This document shows positions 16,401-25,743 of a stretch of DNA of 64,000 bases, in pieces. The notes below the pieces were generated by a model. That model had not been told where the DNA came from. It searched no databases and saw only the letters and a list, made by a program, of their open reading frames with translations. Within the stretch, counting starts at the first letter, position 1, and each line of letters begins with the position of its first letter. Made by a program: the position numbers and the translations under genes. This stretch comes from Candidatus Aminicenantes bacterium UBA6228 (lineage in GTDB: Bacteria; Acidobacteriota; Aminicenantia; Aminicenantales; Saccharicenantaceae), in assembly GCA_002441005.1 (NCBI GenBank), contig DJWO01000011.1, positions 229,420 to 293,419 of the forward strand. Reading direction: 5' to 3'.

Positions 16401-19400
16401 ATGCCAAATATTTTAAAGCGGATCACGGGCTCGGCTGGTTTAGGCCTGCTGGTCATGTCTGTTTTGCTGTCTTCCGGCTGTTCTCCTTCCAGCCGGGTCT
16501 CTTACTCGATCAAAAAAGAAATAATCACCACTTATCCGTTCTCCGATCCTGACCCGATTCCAGTCTTTGCCCGCTCTTCACTCTGGGGAGCCGGGGCTAA
16601 GATTTATCCTTATTTTGTCTTTAACGGTTTCAGTCAGGAGCCCAGCCAGCAGGAGTGGACTGTCGTCCGGCTTAAAAATAAATATCTTGAAGTTTCGATC
16701 CTGCCTGAAGTCGGAGGCAAGATCTGGGGAGCTAAAGATTTAAAAACCGGCCGGGAATTCATCTATACCAACCAGGTTTTAAAATTCCGGGAAATAGCCT
16801 TGCGCGGCCCCTGGACCTCAGGAGGAATCGAGTTTAATTTTGGAGTTATTGGCCATACCCCGGCTACCGCTACTCCGGTCGATTATTATCTGGATAAAAG
16901 ACCTGATGGCAGTTTGGCCTGCACGGTCGGCAATTATGATTGGCCTTCACGCAGCCGCTGGGAAGTAACCATAGTTGTTCATCCTGACCGGGCTTATTTT
17001 GAAACCAGGGCCCGCTGGACCAATCCCAGCTCCTTTCATCAATCCTATTATGCCTGGATGAATGCCGCCATCCCGGTTGCTCCTGATCTGCATTATGTTG
17101 TCCCTGGCCAGTACTTTATCGGTCATGATTACTCTGTTCCTCTCGAGACCTGGCCGGTTGATGGACTTGACCGGGATTTATCGTGGTACAAAAATAATGC
17201 CTTTAACGGCGCCAAGAGTTATTTTGTGGTTGGCACTTATGATAATTTTTTCGGGGCCTATTACCAGAACTCTGACGCCGGCTACGGGCACTGGGCGCTT
17301 TATCCAGATATTCCCGGTAAAAAAATCTGGATCTGGGATTTAAGCCGGGCCGGTGAGATCTGGGTCAATCTTTTAACTGATACCAACGGGCAATACAGCG
17401 AACCCCAGGCTGGCCGGCTTTTCAATCAATCAGACCACGGGGCTCTGCCTCCAGCCATTTCCGACCGCTGGCAGGAAATCTGGTTCCCATATAGCGGAAT
17501 AGGTGAAATGGCCGGAGCCAGCCCGCAGCTAGTGCTAAGCCTGAATAAAAATGACAATGGTTATGAGCTCGGCCTTTATCCCCTGGAAGCTATTAATAAC
17601 AGTTTAATAATTAAAGAAGATAAAAAAGAAATATTTAATCAAAAAATACAGCTGCGACCGGCTGAAAAGAAACACTTCCAGCTTGGCCGGCTGACCGATC
17701 CTGATCAACTGGTAATTTATCTGGGCCAGAAAATAATTCACCAGAACAACCAGAAGCCTAACGAAATAAAGCGACCCTTTAACTTCCATCGTCCTGACGG
17801 CGACTCAGCCGAGGCTCTGTATCTAGCCGGGAAGCTGCTCCAGAATGAGAGGGAACGAGCCGCGGCTCTGGAAAAGTACCTTCAGGTAATTGAGAAAGAG
17901 CCAGGTCATGTGCCGGCTTTAAGCCGGTTAGCCGAACTCTACCTGTGGCGCGGCCAGCCGGAAAAAGCCATTGAATACGGACGGAAAGCTCTCGAAATCT
18001 CGATGTATGACCCGGAAGCTAATTTTAGCTATGGACTGGCCTGCCTCAGATTAAATGATCTAACCGGAGCTAAAGAAGCCTTTGGCTGGGCCGCCCGCTC
18101 GGCTGCTTATGCTTTGCCAGCTAACCTCGAGCTGGCCGGGCTGGCCCTTAATGAAAAAGACTACAGCCTGGCCGAAGAATTTACTTCCCGGGCCACCAAT
18201 TTTGACCAGCAGAATCCCCTGCCTTATGAGCTCCTGGCCACTGTTAAGCGAGCCCAGGGGAAAAAACAAGAAGCTAAAAAAGCTATTGAGAAGCTACTGG
18301 GGCTTGATCCGCTTAATCATCTGGCCCGCTATGAACACTATCTTCTTGAGCCTTCGGACCGGCAGCTGGCAGATTTCAGGTCATCAATTAAAAATGAATT
18401 CCCCGGTGAAACCTATCTCGAACTGGCCCTTCATTACTCGAAGATTGGTCAGATAGACAGAACCATAGAACTCTTAAAACTGGCTCCTGAGAATCCTGAA
18501 ATTCTGACCTGGCTGGCTTTTCTCAGCCGGAAAGCAGAAGCCGAAAAAAGCCAGGCTTATCTGGACAGGGCGGCGGCCGCTTCCCCCTATCTGGTTTTCC
18601 CTTTCCGGGAAGAATCGATTCCGGTTGTTGACTGGGCCGCCAAGCAGAAACCGGATTGCTGGAAATTCAGATATTATCTCGGTTTAATCTTCTGGTCTAA
18701 AGGGCGGATAGAAGAGGCTAAGGATTTATTCCAGACTCTAAATGAAGCTGATTATTACCCGGTCTTTATTGCCCGAGCTTATCTTAATCCTGACCAGAAA
18801 GAGAAAGCCTACCTTGACTTTAAAAAGGCCAATTCCCTTGCACCGGCTGCCTGGCGGACCTGGCATCATTTAATAACCTTTGAACTGACCAATCAGCTGG
18901 CTGATTCAGCTTTGAAAAACTCTCTGGCTGGCCTGGAAAAATTTCCCGATAATGTCTATCTCCAGTCAGATACGGTTAAAGCCTGGCTGGCCAACAACCA
19001 GTATCAGGCAGCCTCAGAACTCCTTGACCGGATGAATGTTCTACCCTATGAGGGAGCCAGTGAAGTTCACAATTTGTTTGTCCGGACCCACCTGCATTTA
19101 GCCTTAAATAAAATGCTTGAAGGCGATTGGACCGGAGCTTTGAAAGACTTAGCCCGGTCAAAAGAATACCCCGAGCAGCTTGGCACCGGCCGGCCTTTTG
19201 ATCCGGATGAAAGGCTTCAAGATTACCTGGAAGCTATCTGCCTTGAACATCTTGGCCAGAAAGAAGAAGCCAGAAACAAATATTCTAATCTCATAAAATA
19301 CAGTGAAAAACATCCGGAAGGACCATCTGCCTGTTTTGGAACTATGGCTCTGGTCAAAATGGGGCAAAAGAATCAGGCAGAATTTCTCAAAGCAAAAAGC

Positions 19401-19445
19401 CAGTTGCCTCTTGAATTTAAAGCCAAACTCGAAAAATTATTATAA
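16401..19445 (+). CDS. DUF5107 and TPR-repeat lipoprotein
   Basis: A 1014-residue exported protein. The signal peptide ends in a lipobox, LLSSGC, with the acylated Cys near residue 27. Residues about 45-330 form a DUF5107 beta-sandwich domain (KYLEVSILPEVGGKIWGAKD, GIEFNFGVIGHTP), which resembles aldose-epimerase-like sugar-binding folds. The second half is a long array of tetratricopeptide-like helical repeats (about 465-1010), for example AALEKYLQVIEKEPGHVPAL and AIEYGRKALEISMYDPEA. Proteins of this design are common in gut Bacteroidetes and Acidobacteria-like genomes, often beside glycan-use genes, but no activity is established to my knowledge. A GGAG ribosome-binding site precedes the ATG. 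It converges with the M14 peptidase gene with an 8-nt gap. Confidence 0.85.
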   Translation: MPNILKRITGSAGLGLLVMSVLLSSGCSPSSRVSYSIKKEIITTYPFSDPDPIPVFARSSLWGAGAKIYPYFVFNGFSQEPSQQEWTVVRLKNKYLEVSILPEVGGKIWGAKDLKTGREFIYTNQVLKFREIALRGPWTSGGIEFNFGVIGHTPATATPVDYYLDKRPDGSLACTVGNYDWPSRSRWEVTIVVHPDRAYFETRARWTNPSSFHQSYYAWMNAAIPVAPDLHYVVPGQYFIGHDYSVPLETWPVDGLDRDLSWYKNNAFNGAKSYFVVGTYDNFFGAYYQNSDAGYGHWALYPDIPGKKIWIWDLSRAGEIWVNLLTDTNGQYSEPQAGRLFNQSDHGALPPAISDRWQEIWFPYSGIGEMAGASPQLVLSLNKNDNGYELGLYPLEAINNSLIIKEDKKEIFNQKIQLRPAEKKHFQLGRLTDPDQLVIYLGQKIIHQNNQKPNEIKRPFNFHRPDGDSAEALYLAGKLLQNERERAAALEKYLQVIEKEPGHVPALSRLAELYLWRGQPEKAIEYGRKALEISMYDPEANFSYGLACLRLNDLTGAKEAFGWAARSAAYALPANLELAGLALNEKDYSLAEEFTSRATNFDQQNPLPYELLATVKRAQGKKQEAKKAIEKLLGLDPLNHLARYEHYLLEPSDRQLADFRSSIKNEFPGETYLELALHYSKIGQIDRTIELLKLAPENPEILTWLAFLSRKAEAEKSQAYLDRAAAASPYLVFPFREESIPVVDWAAKQKPDCWKFRYYLGLIFWSKGRIEEAKDLFQTLNEADYYPVFIARAYLNPDQKEKAYLDFKKANSLAPAAWRTWHHLITFELTNQLADSALKNSLAGLEKFPDNVYLQSDTVKAWLANNQYQAASELLDRMNVLPYEGASEVHNLFVRTHLHLALNKMLEGDWTGALKDLARSKEYPEQLGTGRPFDPDERLQDYLEAICLEHLGQKEEARNKYSNLIKYSEKHPEGPSACFGTMALVKMGQKNQAEFLKAKSQLPLEFKAKLEKLL

Positions 19446-19453
19446 AGGCCTGG

Positions 19454-21139
19454 TTATTTCCATAACTTATAATCAACCAACTCCAGGTCAGCTGGCCCCT
19501 CCAGTCGGTACAGATCAAAATAATTACCGGTTTCAGGCACCAGCTTGAACTTGAAATAGCGGATCAGGCCATAGTCCGATTGGGGTTCAAGCAGTCCGGG
19601 AATCAGGTTGGCAGCCGGTTGGGAGCAGGAAACAAAAAAGTCGCCTTTTTTCGCCAGCCGGGCCTGCTCTTCTTTCCGGACTTCTATTTTTTCCGGGGCT
19701 AAATAATCAGCCCTGGCTGGCACCAGACTGGTAATCTGATAAGCGGCAACCTTAACTGAAGCCTCCTTGTCTATCATCTGGACTTTGATTCCATGGGCCA
19801 GAAGAACGTCAACCACGTCCAGCCGGCCAGCGGGAATTATATAACCAAGCGGCCGGCTAACTGCCAGCTTTGATTCTACCCGTGGAAACCAGTTTTTCTC
19901 CACCCTGGTTATGACCTTCAAACCGGAAGGCCCTCGATAAGGAGACAGCTCTTCGGCTGTTAGATAGTCGCCGGCCTTTTTGTCAACCTTAAGAATACCT
20001 CTGATCGGCGAGGCTGAGGGCTCAAAGCTTTTGACTACCAGTTGTGGCTCCCGCTCATCGCGGACATAATCCATCTTCAGCTCGACAGGATCGTCTGTGG
20101 CTCTTAGTTCGGCTCTCTTTTGAAGATTAGTCCTGAGTCCCCGGACCAGGCTGATAATCTCTCCCGGGCGGTCAGCCACAATTTCAGCCAGAGCCCGAAT
20201 CCCCTGATATTGCCAGTTAGTCCTGGCTTCCAGCGTTTCCAGGTCATGGCGGGAGGCCCCTTCCTGAATAAAGGATAATGTCTCATAGATGCCCAGGCTG
20301 TTTCGCCCATCATTCAGGTCAGTTGTACTATAACGCCACAATATTTCTCTTTCCTCTTGAGGTGAGATACTGGCACCCGAAGAAGTATCCAGGCCTAAGT
20401 AATCGCTGACCAGATATTCATGAAAAGTAATTTTCCTTTTTTCCAGTTTTTGCTCAATTCCGGGCAGAATAACCTGACGGGAATAAGCCTGAAGCGATTC
20501 ATGGATATTCAAGTTGGAAACACAGCCGACTGACACCCGGTAGTAATCGTCCCCTTTTTCATGAACATCCATGGTAACCTCAGGCTGGTAAAGATTAAAG
20601 ATCCGGTGAATGGTCTGGGTGCTTTCGCCTTCCAGTTTGACGTGGTCCCGATTGAGATCCAGACCTGTTTCATTCTCCCTGACATTATAAAAATTACCGT
20701 AAGGATTGGACTGAGGCATAACCAGAACATTGACCTTTTTAAGCAATGGTTTTAGATCGCCGACAGCCAGATCCCTGATCAGCCGGAGGGCTGCTTCTTT
20801 GGCTGATTGTTCGTTGCCGTGCTGAGAGGCAAAATAAAAAATGGTTGGCTTCTGCCGGTTCAGACCCTGGGGATCAGCCACTCCTTCCTCGGTCAGCAGA
20901 CAGAGATAAAGATCCTTAGCCGGATAATTTTCAACTTCTTTAGTCCGGCCGATTAACCTGACTTTTAAAACTTCTGATTGACTTTGAAGCCGGGAGAGGA
21001 ACCTGGCAATATCTTCATTCTGGCTGTAAGCCGTATATCTTGTCTCTTCAGCCGGTGTTTTGAGATCTGAAGCTGCGGAATAAAAAACAAGATTCAGAAA
21101 AATAATTAGACTGAAAATAGCTGGCTTTTTAAAATTCAT
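19454..21139 (-). CDS. Secreted M14 family zinc carboxypeptidase
   Basis: A 561-residue protein with a cleavable signal peptide (hydrophobic 7-23, cleavage after about SAAS). The peptidase M14 domain (about 30-330) shows all zinc ligands: His107 and Glu110 in QHGNE, and His193 in MDVHEKG. The substrate Asn-Arg pair is in LDLNRDH (163-164) and a candidate catalytic Glu is in SFIQEGASR. The C-terminal third is an accessory domain of unknown role. It probably trims peptides in the periplasm or outside the cell. Upstream on the same strand is the Ntn-hydrolase gene, 88 nt away, so the two could form a small peptide-processing unit. The ribosome-binding site is GGGAGG. Confidence 0.9.
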   Translation of the reverse strand: MNFKKPAIFSLIIFLNLVFYSAASDLKTPAEETRYTAYSQNEDIARFLSRLQSQSEVLKVRLIGRTKEVENYPAKDLYLCLLTEEGVADPQGLNRQKPTIFYFASQHGNEQSAKEAALRLIRDLAVGDLKPLLKKVNVLVMPQSNPYGNFYNVRENETGLDLNRDHVKLEGESTQTIHRIFNLYQPEVTMDVHEKGDDYYRVSVGCVSNLNIHESLQAYSRQVILPGIEQKLEKRKITFHEYLVSDYLGLDTSSGASISPQEEREILWRYSTTDLNDGRNSLGIYETLSFIQEGASRHDLETLEARTNWQYQGIRALAEIVADRPGEIISLVRGLRTNLQKRAELRATDDPVELKMDYVRDEREPQLVVKSFEPSASPIRGILKVDKKAGDYLTAEELSPYRGPSGLKVITRVEKNWFPRVESKLAVSRPLGYIIPAGRLDVVDVLLAHGIKVQMIDKEASVKVAAYQITSLVPARADYLAPEKIEVRKEEQARLAKKGDFFVSCSQPAANLIPGLLEPQSDYGLIRYFKFKLVPETGNYFDLYRLEGPADLELVDYKLWK

Positions 21140-21227
21140 ACTGGCCTCCCTCTCAGGTCGATTTTAAGCAGTTAGCCTGATTTTGGCCTGGTCTTTTTTC
21201 TGATTGATAAATTCCAGGCTAAAAAAA

Positions 21228-22475
21228 TTATTTTAAATCTGAAAATTCCAGCCGTAAAGACTGCCAGACAAAATTAGCCATTTCTGTCTGAAACCGGGCA
21301 ACCTGGTCGGCTGGTTCTTTCTTTTTTTCCCAGAAAGACAGTTGAGCTGAGGTCCTCTCCAGGAGCTGATTTTCTATCCGCAGGAGTTTGGTCAGCAGTC
21401 CTTCTCCACCATAAGTTCTCAGCCGGGTCACATTTAGATATTGAGGCATCCGGCCTCGTCGATCAGGATAGAGATAAGCCACTAATTTTCGGGAGAGAGA
21501 ATTTAATTGGCAGGTTTCCTGGCCGGAAGCCGCCGCCACTTCTGGAATTTTCCCCGAATAAGGCCAGACGGGTATTGCTACGGAAGTCACCGGTTGGCCC
21601 AGAATGACCCACATGGTAGCCAGATCTGCCCGCTGGGGAGAAGGAGCTCCAGAGAAGACAATAGCCGCGGCCGTACTGTTTCGGTTTATAGTGTCATTAG
21701 TATTTATATATAACGGCCGGGCCGGATCCTGGGGCAAGGTCATGGCCAGAGGGTAAGAATGGAGCTTTTCGTGGTTTAAATCCCTGGCCGCCTGCTGCAA
21801 TACAAACCGGACATCCAGCTGGCCAGTCGCCAGGGCGGTCTCGGCCAGATGGGACATTCTTTCCAGCCTGATAAAGCCGCCACCTTCCAGGTAATCAGGC
21901 GAAGTATAGGCAAAATTGGTTCTGACGATATAACCAAAAGGAGCGACTTTTTTGTCGGCGGTGTCAAAGCGCGTATAATAATCACTCGAAGTTTCAAAAA
22001 AGACTGCTCCGCCCAGGGCGTCTATCACCCCAAAATTAGCGGCCAGGTCAGACTGGCCTTTTTCTCTCTGCAAGAGCTTCTCAACCTCATCGACCGTTGC
22101 ACATTCACCCAGAGCCATCTTCATCAGGAGACCGTTATCGGCCCCATCATATTTTTTGTCCTTGACCGCCAGATCATCGGCTTGAGAATTTATGATGGCC
22201 AGTCCCTGATCGTTTAATCCTCCCCAGATCTCCCGGCCGGTGGCATCAGTGGAATTAATCAAACCAATAAAACCGTATTTAGCCCCTTTAAAATACATCA
22301 GCTTGTTCAGCACCTCTGAGGTATCGCGGTTTTTCCATAATAACGGCCGGCCGCTGGTGGTCGCCCGGCCAGAAGCTACAATTAAAGTGCAGGCTGAAGC
22401 CCCATCCGGAATTGATTGGATAAGCAGAAAGAAAAGGGTAGATATCATCAAAATGAAAACCTTTGATTTCGGCAT
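21228..22475 (-). CDS. Secreted Ntn-hydrolase (C45/penicillin-acylase-like family)
   Basis: A 415-residue exported protein whose signal peptide (residues 1-28) appears to be cleaved exactly before Cys29 in SACTLIVASGRAT. This would expose the cysteine as the N-terminal nucleophile, the hallmark of the choloylglycine-hydrolase / acyl-CoA:6-APA acyltransferase-like family. Further family features are PLLWKNRDTSE (Arg/Asp near residue 50) and GLNDQGLAIINSQ near 107. These enzymes cut linear amide bonds; candidates include N-acyl amino acids or small peptides, and I cannot narrow it. An AGGAG ribosome-binding site precedes the ATG. It probably works with the M14 peptidase downstream. Confidence 0.8.
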   Translation of the reverse strand: MPKSKVFILMISTLFFLLIQSIPDGASACTLIVASGRATTSGRPLLWKNRDTSEVLNKLMYFKGAKYGFIGLINSTDATGREIWGGLNDQGLAIINSQADDLAVKDKKYDGADNGLLMKMALGECATVDEVEKLLQREKGQSDLAANFGVIDALGGAVFFETSSDYYTRFDTADKKVAPFGYIVRTNFAYTSPDYLEGGGFIRLERMSHLAETALATGQLDVRFVLQQAARDLNHEKLHSYPLAMTLPQDPARPLYINTNDTINRNSTAAAIVFSGAPSPQRADLATMWVILGQPVTSVAIPVWPYSGKIPEVAAASGQETCQLNSLSRKLVAYLYPDRRGRMPQYLNVTRLRTYGGEGLLTKLLRIENQLLERTSAQLSFWEKKKEPADQVARFQTEMANFVWQSLRLEFSDLK

Positions 22476-22617
22476 AGCTCTACTCCTGATATTTTTTTAG
22501 TTACTATAATAACATTAATTACAGGGTCAGAGCCAGACGAAAAGCGGCTGACCTTTTTTCGGCCAGTTAAAAAGACAGAATTGAGAGGATTGGCTCAGGT
22601 TTCAGGTGCCTGTCTGA

Positions 22618-24711
22618 TTATTCTTCTTCCGGCCTGATCCGGCCTTCTTTGACTGCTTCAGCAATGATTTTTTGCTGAATCTGAACCGGAACTTCCTCAT
22701 AATGAGAAAATTCCATCAAAAATGACCCGCGGCCGCCGGTAATTGAAGTTAAAGTCGGTTCAAAATCTAACATTTCAGACATAGGGACCAGGGCCCTTAA
22801 AATTCTCATATTACCTTTTTGCTCCATGCCCTGAACTTTCCCCCGGCGTCCATTAAGGGCACCCATAATATCTCCCATATAAGCTTCCGGGGTGTAAATT
22901 TCGACGGTCATAATGGGTTCAAGAATGGTCGGTCTGGCTTCTTTCATCGCCTTTTTAAAAGCCATGGAAGCTGCTATTTTAAAGGCAATATCTGAAGAAT
23001 CTACTTCATGGTAAGAACCATCGTAGAGAACTACTTTGAAATCAACCACTGGATAGCCAGCCAGGACACCTTTCTTTCTGGCTTCCTGGATACCTTTTTC
23101 AATTGAGGGTATATAGTTCTTGGGTATCGCTCCGCCAAATATCTTATCTTCAAATTCGAAGTCTTTACCGCGAGGCAAAGGCTCCATTTTAATCTTGACA
23201 TCGCCGTACTGCCCGCGACCGCCTGTCTGTTTCTTGTATTTCCCCTGAACGTCTGACCGGCCCTTAATTGTCTCCCGGTAAGGGATTTTGGGCGGCTTGA
23301 GTTCGACATCAACGTTGTAGCGCTTTTTCAATTTCTCAGTCACAATCCGGACATGCAATTCACCATTGCCGGAAATCAGTAGCTGGCTGGTTTCTGGATC
23401 TCTTTCTATCCTGATAGTCGGGTCTTCTTCCGTAATCCGGTGAGTGGCCTGGGAAATTTTATCTTCATCAGCCCTGGTTTTAGGCTCAATAGCAAAAGAA
23501 ATGGAAGGCTCCGGGAACTTAATTGGCTCAAAGTTAATGTCGGCGCCTTTAGCACACAGGGTGTCGCCGGTCAGCGTGACCTTAAGTTTGGCGGTAGCCA
23601 CGATATCGCCGGCGTTGGCCTGGCCGGCCGGGATCTGCTCCTTCCCCTGGAGAAAGAATAAGCCGCCTAATTTTTCTTCAGTTTCCCGGTTAGCATTATA
23701 AACCGTGGCATCAGAATTAACCCGGCCGGAAAATACCCTCATCAAAGTAATCCGGCCGGTATAAGGATCGGACAGGGTTTTAAAGACCAGAGCCGCCAGG
23801 GGGCCGTCCGGGCTCAGAGCTAATTCCCCGGGCTGGGTCTTGATCACAGCCTTTATTTTCCCTTTTTCTAAAGGCGATGGCATAAAGTCAACCAGGCCGT
23901 CCAGAAGCGGCTGAGTACCGATATTGCCAAGAGCAGAAACAGCAAAAACAGGAAAAAGCTGGTGGTTAAAGACACTTTTTTTCAAGCCTTGAACCAGCTC
24001 TTCCGGGGTCAGTTCACCCTGCTCAAAATATTTCTCCATCAGCCGTTCGTCGGTTTCTGCCACTGTTTCTACCAGCTGGGTGTAGCGTTTTTTAACTTCT
24101 TCCTGCAGACTGGCTGGAATATCTGTTTCCTTGAATTGCCCGCTTTCATCTCTTTCAAAGACATAAGCCTTCTGTTTCAGTAAATCAACCACTCCTGAAA
24201 AATTCTTTTCTTCACCAATAGGAATCTGGACAGGAATCGCCTGTCGCCCAAAAAATTGCTGAATCTCTTCCACCGTTCGTTTAAAACTTGAATTTTCCCG
24301 ATCGAGCTTGTTGATAACAATCAGCCTGGGGAGCTCTACCTCTTCCAGCATCTCCCAGACCTTTTCTGTACCAACTTCAACTCCGGCCACTCCGCAGACA
24401 ACCAGCAGGGCCGAATCTACAGCTCTTAAGCTGGCTCTCGTATCCCAGAGGAAGCTGGAGTAGCCCGGCGTATCAATAATATTAATTTTGTGATCTTTCC
24501 ATTCAACAAAACAGGGAGTAGAATTTATAGAAATCTTTCTTTCTATCTCTTCCGGATCGTAATCAGTAACCGTATTACCTTTATCCACTCTGGTCAGCCT
24601 GGTAGTTACTCCGGTATTAAAGAGCATGGCCGCCGTTAGGGAAGTTTTACCGGAAGAGCCATGCCCAATGATGGCCATATTTCTCAGCTGTTCAGGGCTA
24701 TAATCCTTCAT
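22618..24711 (-). CDS. Elongation factor G-like translational GTPase
   Basis: A 697-residue protein with the five-domain EF-G layout. The P-loop is GHGSSGKTSL (about 17-26), G3 is DTPGYSSF and G4 is NKLDRE. Switch I differs from canonical EF-G: DYDPEEIERKISI replaces the usual MDWMEQERERGITI. This marks the 'EF-G-like' (EF-G2/FusA2) subfamily, not the housekeeping translocase. Some EF-G2 proteins retain GTPase activity or act in stress or recycling; the exact role here is unknown. It is the last gene of the minus-strand run from nadC, 105 nt after the pseudouridine synthase. GGAGGAACAAGG provides a strong ribosome-binding site. Confidence 0.88.
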   Translation of the reverse strand: MKDYSPEQLRNMAIIGHGSSGKTSLTAAMLFNTGVTTRLTRVDKGNTVTDYDPEEIERKISINSTPCFVEWKDHKINIIDTPGYSSFLWDTRASLRAVDSALLVVCGVAGVEVGTEKVWEMLEEVELPRLIVINKLDRENSSFKRTVEEIQQFFGRQAIPVQIPIGEEKNFSGVVDLLKQKAYVFERDESGQFKETDIPASLQEEVKKRYTQLVETVAETDERLMEKYFEQGELTPEELVQGLKKSVFNHQLFPVFAVSALGNIGTQPLLDGLVDFMPSPLEKGKIKAVIKTQPGELALSPDGPLAALVFKTLSDPYTGRITLMRVFSGRVNSDATVYNANRETEEKLGGLFFLQGKEQIPAGQANAGDIVATAKLKVTLTGDTLCAKGADINFEPIKFPEPSISFAIEPKTRADEDKISQATHRITEEDPTIRIERDPETSQLLISGNGELHVRIVTEKLKKRYNVDVELKPPKIPYRETIKGRSDVQGKYKKQTGGRGQYGDVKIKMEPLPRGKDFEFEDKIFGGAIPKNYIPSIEKGIQEARKKGVLAGYPVVDFKVVLYDGSYHEVDSSDIAFKIAASMAFKKAMKEARPTILEPIMTVEIYTPEAYMGDIMGALNGRRGKVQGMEQKGNMRILRALVPMSEMLDFEPTLTSITGGRGSFLMEFSHYEEVPVQIQQKIIAEAVKEGRIRPEEE

Positions 24712-24816
24712 CCTTGTTCCTCCAGTGATTGGCTTATATCAGCTCAAGAAGCAATTCTTGGTTCTTGAACGTATATAATAATAAAAAAACCGGGCAGACT
24801 CAAGGAAAAGCCTCTA

Positions 24817-25743
24817 TTATTTTCGGGCAGCTGCCTCTTTATCCAGAATTTCCTGCAAATTAGCTGGCAAAGGGCACCGGAATTTAAGACGCTCTTTCTT
24901 GACAGGATGCTCAAATGATAACTCAAAGGCATGAAGAAATAAGCGCGATCCGGGTTTCCTTTTCTTTTCGTCGGTCTGACCATAGCGGCTATCGCCCAGG
25001 AGTGGATGACCAAGAGCTGAGAGATGAACTCTCAGCTGATGGGTTCGGCCAGTCAAGGGTTTCAAGGCCAGCAAAGTTGAGTGTTTGAATTCCCGGAGAA
25101 CTTCATATCTGGTAATTGCTACCCGGGGTTTTCTGCTTTTAACCGACATCTTCTGCCTTTCAGCCGGATGCCGTCCAACCGGGAGGTCAATTATGCCCTT
25201 CTTGTCCTTGAACCGGCCAGCCGCCAGGCCCAAATAGACTTTTTCTACCGACCGGTCTTCAAACTGCCGTCTCAAGGAATGATATGCAGCCTGAGTTCTG
25301 GCCACCACCATCAAGCCCGAGGTGTCCTTATCAAGGCGGTGAACAATACCAGGCCTCAAGGGAGAACCAACGTTTTTTATCTCAGGATAAAAGAAAACCA
25401 GGCCATTCACCAGCGTCCCCCGGGGCTGGCCAGCACCTGGATGGACAGTCAGACCGGCCGGCTTATCTATGACTATTACCTGGCTATCCTCATAAATGAT
25501 ATTGAGCTTTATTTCCTGGGGCTCAAGTTCTATGTCTGGAGTACTCTCTTCGGTCAAGATCTCTACAACTTCTCCCGGTTTTAGCTTATGACCAGATTTT
25601 ACCGTAAGGCCGTCAACCGTCACCTGCCCCCCTTTGATGGCTTTTTGAATTTTTGACCGGCTGATTTTTTTTAGCCTGTCTTTTAGAAAAAGATCCAGCC
25701 TTTGAATCTCAGAAACCCCTACCTCAAACCTGTAATTAATCAC
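24817..25743 (-). CDS. rluD: RluD-family 23S rRNA pseudouridine synthase
   Basis: A 308-residue RluA/RluD-type pseudouridine synthase. The S4 RNA-binding domain occupies residues about 10-70 and the catalytic domain carries HRLDKDTSGLMVVA (135-148) with the catalytic Asp138. GRTHQLRVHLSALGHPLLGD (near 248) is the second family signature. The likely target is helix 69 uridines of 23S rRNA, but RluA/RluC specificity cannot be excluded. Its start overlaps the lgt stop by 8 nt. The gene order lspA-lgt-rluD resembles the lspA-rluD linkage seen in many bacteria. Confidence 0.92.
   Translation of the reverse strand: MINYRFEVGVSEIQRLDLFLKDRLKKISRSKIQKAIKGGQVTVDGLTVKSGHKLKPGEVVEILTEESTPDIELEPQEIKLNIIYEDSQVIVIDKPAGLTVHPGAGQPRGTLVNGLVFFYPEIKNVGSPLRPGIVHRLDKDTSGLMVVARTQAAYHSLRRQFEDRSVEKVYLGLAAGRFKDKKGIIDLPVGRHPAERQKMSVKSRKPRVAITRYEVLREFKHSTLLALKPLTGRTHQLRVHLSALGHPLLGDSRYGQTDEKKRKPGSRLFLHAFELSFEHPVKKERLKFRCPLPANLQEILDKEAAARK

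Noticed and set aside
22618..24711. Calling this gene housekeeping fusA
   Set aside because: Switch I differs from canonical EF-G, so the EF-G-like label is safer.
24743..24770. Repeated TTCTTG/CAAGAA inverted repeats before the EF-G-like gene
   Set aside because: The arms are only 6-7 bp and A/T-rich; chance occurrence is likely and no operator family fits.
25081..25584. A 167-residue plus-strand frame
   Set aside because: Antisense to the RluD-like gene, with no family resemblance and no ribosome-binding site.
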